Shown here: piece by piece, positions 57,425 to 64,000 of the stretch
Layout of the letters: every line of letters begins with the position of its first letter
Position numbering within the stretch: the stretch's first letter is position 1
Assembly (NCBI GenBank): GCA_019914995.1
Contig: CM034137.1
Span: 5,979,155-6,043,154 of the forward strand
DNA: 64,000 nucleotides
From: Acanthochlamys bracteata
Taxonomy: Eukaryota > Streptophyta > Magnoliopsida > Pandanales > Velloziaceae
Reading direction: 5' to 3'
Notes under the pieces: generated by a model
The model's input: the letters and a program-made list of their open reading frames with translations, nothing else
Told to the model about the DNA's origin: nothing
Database searches by the model: none
Translations under genes and position numbers: made by a program

Positions 57425-60400
57425 GTTGGTGTATGGATATCTCTAATACCCAACTTGTCAAGTGAGTTGTAAAATACTTTACTAGAAACAGCTTTGGTGA
57501 GAATATCTGCCAATTGATCTTCAGATTTCACGAACGGAAATTGAACTGTCTTGTCATCGAGCTTGTGCTTGATGAAATGACGATCCACTTCAACATGTTT
57601 TGTTCGATCATGTTGAACTGGATTGTGAGCAATATTAATAGCAGCCTTGTTATCACAAAATAAATTCATTGCAGATATCGGTGTATAACCGATCTCTGTA
57701 AGTAACTTCTTTAACCAAAGAAGTTCACATAAACCCTTACTCATACCTCTGAACTCGGCTTCTGCACTTGACAATGCAACTACCTTTTGTTTCTTACTCC
57801 TCCAAGTAACCAAGTTGCCACCAACAAAAGTAAAGTACCCCGATGTAGATCTTCTATCAGAAACACTTCCTGCCCAGTCAGCATCAGTATATCCTTCAAT
57901 ATCGATGCGGTTATTTTTACAGAACATAATCCCTCTCCCTGGAGCGGATTTTAAATATCGAAGAATCCTAAATACTGCATTTATGTGATCTTCACTGGGA
58001 CAGTGCATGAACTGACTTACCACACTCACAGCATAAGCAATATCTGGTCTCGTGTGGGATAAGTAAATTAATTTTCCAACGATCTTTTGGTATCTCTCCT
58101 TATTGGTAGGTACATAATCAGAATATTCTCCCAAGCCGTGGTTCTGAATAATTGGAGTATCTGTTGGTTTACAATCAAGCATTCCTGTCTCAGACAGTAA
58201 ATCTAATACATACTTTCTTTGGGATATAAAAATACCTCTTTCTGATCGAGCCACTTCAATGCCCAGAAAGTATTTAAGTCCTCCTAGATCTTTCATTTCA
58301 AACTCAGTAGATAAATGCTTTTGCAGTGCAGAAATTTCTTCTATGTCATCACCTGTTATTATCATATCATCAACATAAATAATCAAAAGTGTTACCTTTC
58401 CTTGTCTATGTTTGAAGAACAATGTGTGATCTGAGTTGCTTTGTGAGAATCCATATTTTTCCATTGCTACACTAAATCTTCCAAACCAGGCCCGAGGCGA
58501 TTGTTTTAATCCATATAGCGCCTTCTGAAGTTTGCATACTACCCCAGTGTGCGATGTGACACTATATCCTGGCGGAATATCCATATATACTTCCTCCTCC
58601 AAGTCACCATGTAGAAAAGCATTTTTTACATCAAACTGATGTAATGGCCAATTTAAATTCGCTGCAAGAGATAACAGAACTCTCACAGTGTTCAACTTTG
58701 CCACTGGTGAAAATGTCTTCTGATAATCTACACCATATGTCTGTGTATATTCTTTCGCCACAAGTCTTGCTTTGTACCTTTCAATAGATCCGTCTGCTTT
58801 ATGTTTGATAGAAAATACCCACTTACATCCCACGGATTTCTTTCCTTCTGGTAATGAGACAAGAATCCACGTATTATTTTTCTGTAATGCTTTCATCTCT
58901 TCTTCTATCGCCTGAGCCCATTTAGGATCTGTTAAGGCTTCCTGCACTCCGTTAGAAATATGACAAGAGGACAACTCATTCACAAAAGCATTCAGTGGTT
59001 CTGATAGTCTCTTCGATGAAACATAGTTGGCAATAGAGTATCTTGCATTTCTTCCTTCAAACTCTGGTGAGTATCTATCTAGAGGTTTGCCACGATTATG
59101 TCTGAAAGGTAATTTATAACCAGTCGAAATATCTGACATGTTATCAGGAGATGAAGTGATAGGAGAACTTACCTCAGGAATATTCTCTGGAGATTAGTCT
59201 TCGGGTACTAGAGGGTGAGGGGTGTTTTGTCCAATGCTTCCATCTGCTTTTGATGAGAGAGGTCTTTCAGATTCTGAATCTCCGATAAGTCCAGCTATCT
59301 CTTTTTGTTCTGTTTCCCTTACCATTTGTGAATGCGATGCACTAGGCATAGAGGTCTCATCTTCTGTAAATCTTGGCCAACTATTTCAATTCTGCTCTTC
59401 ACATTGTGTCTCCCCCTGAAGAGAAGAATGAGATACTGTAGAAGGGAAGAACATTTCGGACTCTAGAAAGTTAACATCCATGGTGACATAGGTGCGTCTA
59501 GTGGTAGGATGATAGCACCGATAACCCTTCGTATGTGTACCATATCCCAACAAAATACAACGAATAGCACATGGATCAAGTTTGGTTCGTTGATTTTTAT
59601 GTAGATGCAAAAATGCGACACATCCAAACGTACGAGGGGAGAGCATCAATACTGACGGCAAAGAAATATAGTGAGATAATACCTGAATAGGGGTCTTAAA
59701 GTTCAGTATCTTGGAGGGCATCCTATTAAGCAAGTACACTGCGGAAGTAACTGCGTCTGTCCAATAGTTTTGAGGTACATTAGCTTGGATCATAAGAGCT
59801 CTAGTTGTTTCCAAGATGTGTCTATTTTTTCTTTCGGCAATACCATTCTGTTGTGGTGTATAAGAACATGTGGTTTCATGAATGATGCCATGAGTTTGAC
59901 AGTAATTACTAAAGTCATGACTAACATACTCACCACCATTATCCGAACGAAGAATCCGAAGTTTAGCTGAAAACTGAGTCTCAATCATATTATGAAAGTA
60001 GCGAAAAATTCCAAACACTTCATGTTTATGCTTCATTAAATAGAGCCACGTCATTCGTGTACAATCATCAACAAAAATCACAAACCAACGGAAGCCAGAC
60101 GAGTTGGACTCAGGTGAAGGTCCCCAAACATCAGAATGAATCAAAGTAAAAGGAGTTTGACTCCTACCGGTACTAATAGGATAATGTGCACGATGACTTT
60201 TGGCTAAAATGCACACATCACATTTAAAGTCTGAAACATTCAATCCAGAAAATAAATTTGGTAGTAGAAACTGCAAATAACCGAAAGAAGGATGACCCAA
60301 CCGTCGATGCCATAGCCAAATTTGCTTCTGCTTGCCTTCGGATACACAATGAGTATGATTTGCTCTAGCAGGACTAAAGTCTTCAATGTAGTATAACCCT

Positions 60401-61847
60401 TCCCTCTTAGTACCACGACCAATGATCTCCTTGCTGAGAATATCCTGAAGAAGACAAAACTAAGGATACATTAGTACACAACAATTCAATTCCTCAGTAG
60501 CTTGTCCCATTGATATCAATTTATTTGAAAGAGATGGAACAAGTAAAGTATTTGGTAATGAGAGAGAGGGCGATAGAGCCACAGTTCCAGCTCCTGTTAC
60601 TGGATATATGACACCATTGGCATTCGCAATAGATTTTCGTCTGGGTGTAGTGGTACTGATGAGATCACGTGATTCATATGTCATGTGATCCGTTGCTCCT
60701 GAATCAATTATCCAATCCTGACAGATTTTGTGAGAAGAATTGGACAAAATATGATTACAGTTACCTGAAGTGGTAGTAGTAGAGGCATTGTTTGGATGAA
60801 TAACGCTTGGTTGGTCAACCTGTGAAATAAAAGACAGTTGAGGTTCTGCATTTACCACAGTAGCTCGACCAGTACCAGCATCACGTTGTTTCTTAGCCTT
60901 AAACTCGTTCCACCAGTCCGGATATCCGTGTAGTTGAAAACATGTGTCCCGGGTATGTTTTGTCTTTCCGCAATGTGTGCAACCTCCTTCCGGTGGTGTT
61001 TTTGTTTTTGAAGGTGCATTTGACTTTCCTGTATTTTGTCCAGTCTTGATCATATTGCCTGTAGGTATAACCTGTGGTGTAGATTTGATGCCACCCTTAG
61101 ACACCATAACTGCTCCAGTTAGAGCTGATGTTCCCGTCATCATAACAGCCTGTCTCGAGTCTTCTCGTCTGACATGTGCATATGCTTGCTCCACTGTTGG
61201 AAATGGCCGAATCTGAAGTACGTCACTTCGGACTTTATCAAGGCGATCGTCCAATCCATCAAGGAAGATGTATACTCTATTCTCCTGTAGTATAGAGTTA
61301 TACTTCTGTATATCTATATCGCACTCCATTGGATTAGGACGACGAAAATCAATCTCCCTCCAGAGGCCTTGTAGAGTATTATAATAAACTTCAATGGATC
61401 CGCCAGCTTGTCTCGTACGGCTCACTCGTCTGTTAAGATCATATACTTGAGACGTGTCAGTGCCATCGAAATAAGTTGTAGCAACTGCATCCCATACTGC
61501 CTTCGCTGTAGGGAATCAAATGAAATTACTAATCAGATTAGGATCCATCGAATTGATCAACCATCCCTTTACTGTTGAGTTTTCGGTCCTCCATTTTCTG
61601 AATGTCGAATCCGTAGCTAGAGGTTGTGGAAGATCTCCATTAATAAGCCTAATTTGTCTCTGGAGGAGATATACATTTCAGCAACTTGGGACCATAAAGC
61701 ATAGTTGGTACCATCCAACTTAATGCTGATCTGTCCAGTAGGCACATCATAGTTTGTGCTTTGATGGTGGAGTTGAGTCTGGGTTAATGCTTGTGACATA
61801 CGAGCAGTGAAATCCTCTAAAACAGTCGTAAGATCATGTTCTGCCAT
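57421..61847 (-). pseudogene. copia gag-pol polyprotein, nearly intact
   Basis: Starts at ATG 61847 (MAEHDLTTVLEDF). Gag carries KLDGTNYALWSQ and a CCHC knuckle (CTHCGKTKHTRDTC, about 60990). Then protease with WIIDSGATDHMT (60715); integrase zinc region (HRRLGHP... CDVCILAKSH) and core with HSDVWGP, LRSDNGGEYVS and QQNGIAERKNR, which give the D,D,E triad; RT with VKNAFLHGDLEEEVYMDIPP and YVDD near 58375; RNase H with YTDADWAGS, SSAEAEF and CDNKAAINIAHN; stop 57421-57423. From 61425 to 57421 the frame is one, broken only by stops near 60460, 59386 and 59190. Upstream there is a stop near 61516 and a frameshift near 61617-61640. All catalytic motifs are intact. Confidence 0.92.
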
Positions 61848-62060
61848 TTGTAATTATGGAAGAACAAGATAATTAAGGAAAAGCAATAACACGTTGCAGC
61901 GGTGCTATCGGCGGCTGAAGGAAGCAACGATTTTGGAGCTGGCCGGAGAGGTTCAAGCAGATGTCGGCGGGAGAGTGATGTCGGCAGCAGGAGAATTCGG
62001 TTCGGCGGCGAGATTTCGGTCTGTGCGGCAAGTGGCGATCGTTCGAGCAGCGGCGAGCAA

Positions 62061-62370
62061 GGACGAAGCCGGATGCGATTGGCGGCAGCAGGCGGCTGTA
62101 GACGGCGGCAAGGACGAAGCCGGATGCGATTGGCGACAGCAGGCGGCTGTAGACGGCGGCAAGGACGAAGCCGGATGCGATCGGAGGCCGCAGGAGTGGC
62201 GACAGATTCGGCGGCAGTGGCAAGCGAGTCGAGGCAGCGGCGCGGCAGAGACGGCTGTAGACGGCGGCAGGGACGAAGCCGGATGCGATCGGAGGCCGCA
62301 GGAGCGGCGACAGGTTCGGCGGCAGCGGCGAGAGAGTCGAGGCAGCGGTGGTGATGTAAATCCGGTGGCA
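62061..62370 (-). repeat. Compound tandem repeats in the copia leader (51 bp and 108 bp)
   Basis: The segment GGACGAAGCCGGATGCGAT starts at 62061, 62112, 62163 and 62271. Spacings are 51, 51 and 108. The 108-bp unit (62163-62270) is followed by a diverged second copy from 62271. All spacings are multiples of three, so frames stay open on both strands. GC content is far above the surroundings. Confidence 0.93.
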
Positions 62371-62556
62371 GCCGAAGGTGGCGGTCGAAGGAGGCCGAGG
62401 TTGGTCGATTAGATGCTCGGATGTTTGTATGTTTTGTGTTTTTTTTTTTTTTTCGTTCCCGGCGGTGACAAAATTTTTCTGGTCTAGTCCGGTGAGGATC
62501 TGGTGGGATGTCGGAGTCGTCGGCGGCGCGGCAGAGACGGCTAGGATTTCTAACCC

Positions 62557-62568
62557 GCTCTGATACCA
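62557..62568 (-). other. Primer binding site, initiator tRNA-Met type
   Basis: TGGTATCAGAGC on the minus strand, directly after the 5' LTR. Confidence 0.95.
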
Positions 62569-62671
62569 TATTCAAATACATGTATTATTTCATCATACCT
62601 AATACAAATACATGTCAATCTATATATAGTAGGTACATGGGGTATTATTGTCACTTCAACTCACGCCAACA
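62569..62671 (-). repeat. 5' LTR of the RE-type copia element
   Basis: 103 bp, partner of 57311-57413. Confidence 0.95.
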
Positions 62672-64000
62672 TATTATTGCATTCAACATGCTCTCTAATT
62701 GAATGATGTCTTAAGTCAATATGATTTGCGCGAGAGTGTTGAATGGGATTTTTTGTTAACTTAATGGCACTAGTATTATCACAGAATATTGGCACATTTT
62801 TAAAATCAAAGCCAAAATCAAAGAGTTGCTGTTTTATCTAGAGTACCTGAGAACAACAGTTTCCAGTAGCTACGTACTCTGCTTTGGCAGTGGGCATGAC
62901 TACTAATGATTGTTTTCTGAAGCACCATGAAATCAAACAATTTCCTAGAAACTGACAAGAGCCACTTGTGCTCTTTTTATCAAGCTTGCACCCACCAAAG
63001 TCAGCGTCAGCATATGCATACAGATTAAATTCACAGCCTTTAGGGTAGAACAATCCTAGCTCTTTAGTTCCAACTAGATATCTAATGATTTATTTTACAG
63101 CTATCATATGGGATTCTTTAGGATCACTTTAAAATCCAGCACATAAGCACACACTAAATTGAATATCTGGTCTATTAGTAGTTAGGTATAAAAGTGATCC
63201 AATCATACCTCTATATAATTTTTGATCGACTGCTTTACCTGTTTCATCCCAGTTCAGTTTATAGGAACTAGACATTGAAGTGCTCATCTCCTTGCTTCTT
63301 TTCATGCTGTATTTCTTGATCAATTCCTTAATATACTTACTCTGACTTATGAAGATGTCATTTTTCAGTTGTTTGATTTGTAAACCGAAAAAGTAATTCA
63401 ATTCTCCCATGAGGCTCATTTCAAATTCTTCTTACATCAGCTCAGAAAATTTTCTATACAGTCTTTCATTAGTGGCACCAAAGATTATGTCATCTACGTA
63501 AGTCTGAACGATTAGCATGTCATTATTTTCACGCAAAGTAAATAAGGTTAAGTCAATATTACCTCGGATGAAGCCTTTCTCAATCAAGAATGTGCTTAAC
63601 TGCTCATACCAAGCTTTGGGAGCTTGTTTCAGACCATAGAGTGCTTTGTTCAGTTTGTAAACATGACTTGGGAAATTAATATTTTCAAAGCTAGGAGGTT
63701 GTTCAAAATATACTTCTTTTTTTAGAAATCCATTCAAGAAGGGCACCTTTGACACCATTTGAAAGAGTTTAAAGTCTTTATGACATGCAAAAATAAATAG
63801 TATTCTAATAGCTTCAAGACGTGCAATCTAGCTTTTTGATTATATCCTTTTGCCACCAATCTAGCTTTATTTCTAATGATATTTTTATTTTCATCCATTT
63901 TATTTCTGAAGACCCACTTAGTTCTTATGATGGATTTATTTAGTGGTTACTTAACAAGGTGCCAACATTGTTGCTTTCAAACTGATTTAATTCCTCTTAC
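62672..64000 (-). pseudogene. SIRE-like pol: reverse transcriptase and RNase H (partial, runs off the edge)
   Basis: On the minus strand from 64000: WVFRNKMDENKNIIRNKARL, then RT with KLNKALYGLKQAPKAWYEQL (63655) and YVDDIIF near 63490, FEMSLMGELNYFFGLQI (63420), LYRGMIGSLLYLTTNRPDI (63210); RNase H with YADADFGGCKLDKKSTSG (63010), AKAEYVATGNCCSQ, FCDNTSAIKLTKNP-like codons near 62770 and SRANHIDLRHH. Stops near 63432, 63127 and 62836 and a deletion or shift near 63800 disable it. The sequence type is that of large SIRE/Maximus copia elements. Confidence 0.88.

Larger units (their letters stand above)
61817..62581 (-). other. Leader ORF of the RE-type copia element, 254 codons
   Basis: An open frame begins at an ATG inside the 5' LTR (62581), runs across the primer site and the whole leader, and ends at 61817, overlapping the gag start (61847) in another frame. 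It is Arg/Pro/Leu-rich because it crosses compound tandem repeats. Nothing resembles a known domain. It may be a by-product of repeat periodicity or an upstream ORF that lowers gag translation. Confidence 0.45.
57311..62671 (-). mobile_element. Ty1/copia element, RE-type, young full-length copy
   Basis: 5361 bp with two 103-bp LTRs that differ at only two positions, a perfect TATTA duplication (57306-57310 and 62672-62676), a tRNA-Met primer site and a polypurine tract. A single gag-pol frame fills the inside. The start TGTTGGCGTGAGTT resembles family 1 LTRs, and its proteins are the closest relatives of the decayed element at 3089. It inserted in the RNase H coding region of the SIRE-like element, so it is younger than that element. 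Confidence 0.95.
53790..64000 (-). mobile_element. SIRE/Maximus-like copia retrotransposon, interrupted, runs off the right edge
   Basis: Read on the minus strand: pol (64000-62672 and 57310-57196), an extra ORF (56907-55402), a tail with repeated polypurine tracts, and the start of a long LTR of the type seen as a 1.4-kb solo LTR at 13209. Large LTRs, an additional 3' ORF and multiple polypurine tracts together fit Sireviruses. It is split by a hAT MITE (54216-54998) and by an RE-type copia element (57311-62671). The gag end and 5' LTR lie outside the window. Confidence 0.75.

Noticed and set aside
57421..59139. 572-codon ORF as a host enzyme gene
   Set aside because: It is copia RT plus RNase H, in frame with gag-pol between identical LTRs.
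62061..62370. Regularly spaced repeats as a CRISPR or satellite array
   Set aside because: The spacing is irregular (51, 51, 108), the units are contiguous, and they lie in a retrotransposon leader.
61894..62412. Two long plus-strand ORFs (150 and 172 codons)
   Set aside because: They are antisense to the copia leader and open only because the repeats are multiples of three and GC-rich.
1..64000. tRNA, rRNA or snoRNA genes
   Set aside because: None seen on reading. Only primer sites complementary to tRNA ends were found.

Overview
The window is eudicot-type plant nuclear DNA: AT-rich, spliced genes, plant tRNA primer sites, and plant-only transposon families. It looks like repeat-dense heterochromatin at the edge of a gene. 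The only sequence I take to be a resident host gene is the 3' end of a plant protein at 3-527. Nearly everything else is transposable elements inserted into one another. I cannot name the species.

Layout. A small hAT-type element (1315-2120) is followed by a larger relative (2618-7692, perfect 8-bp duplication) that a decayed Ty1/copia element has split (3089-6835). From 9549 to about 51408 lies a CACTA-derived domain. It holds outer CACTA ends at 9549, 33213 and 51408. A PIF/Harbinger transposon (10685-28143) sits in it, itself split by a SIRE-type solo LTR (13209-14620) and a 9.2-kb Ty3/gypsy Athila-like element (16159-25322, duplication AAGAT). It also holds a deleted copia element (28615-31621), copia gag debris, a rearranged gypsy remnant, and a 14.1-kb CACTA element (34695-48807, duplication AAA). 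That CACTA element encodes TNP2 and TNPA-like proteins on the minus strand and also carries spliced exons of a host exocyst SEC10 gene. From 51409 come a 394-bp MITE and a 3'-truncated copia copy. A large SIRE/Maximus-like copia element then runs on the minus strand (about 53790 to beyond 64000) and has a third ORF after pol. This element is interrupted by a hAT MITE (54216-54998) at its polypurine tract and by a young RE-type copia element (57311-62671, 103-bp LTRs differing at 2 sites, duplication TATTA).

How it works together. None of the elements looks fully autonomous, because each coding region I traced has stops, frameshifts or deletions. Target-site duplications and rejoined reading frames give a relative insertion order. 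In the CACTA domain it runs outer CACTA, then Harbinger, then Athila, and separately outer CACTA/gypsy, then inner CACTA. In the SIRE domain it runs SIRE, then hAT MITE and RE-type copia. Points of most interest are the host-gene capture by the inner CACTA element, the gypsy pieces repeated around it, the leader ORF with compound repeats in the young copia element, the third ORF and repeated polypurine tracts of the SIRE-like element, and the dense ACCGAC arrays at CACTA ends, which match the core bound by plant CBF/DREB factors.
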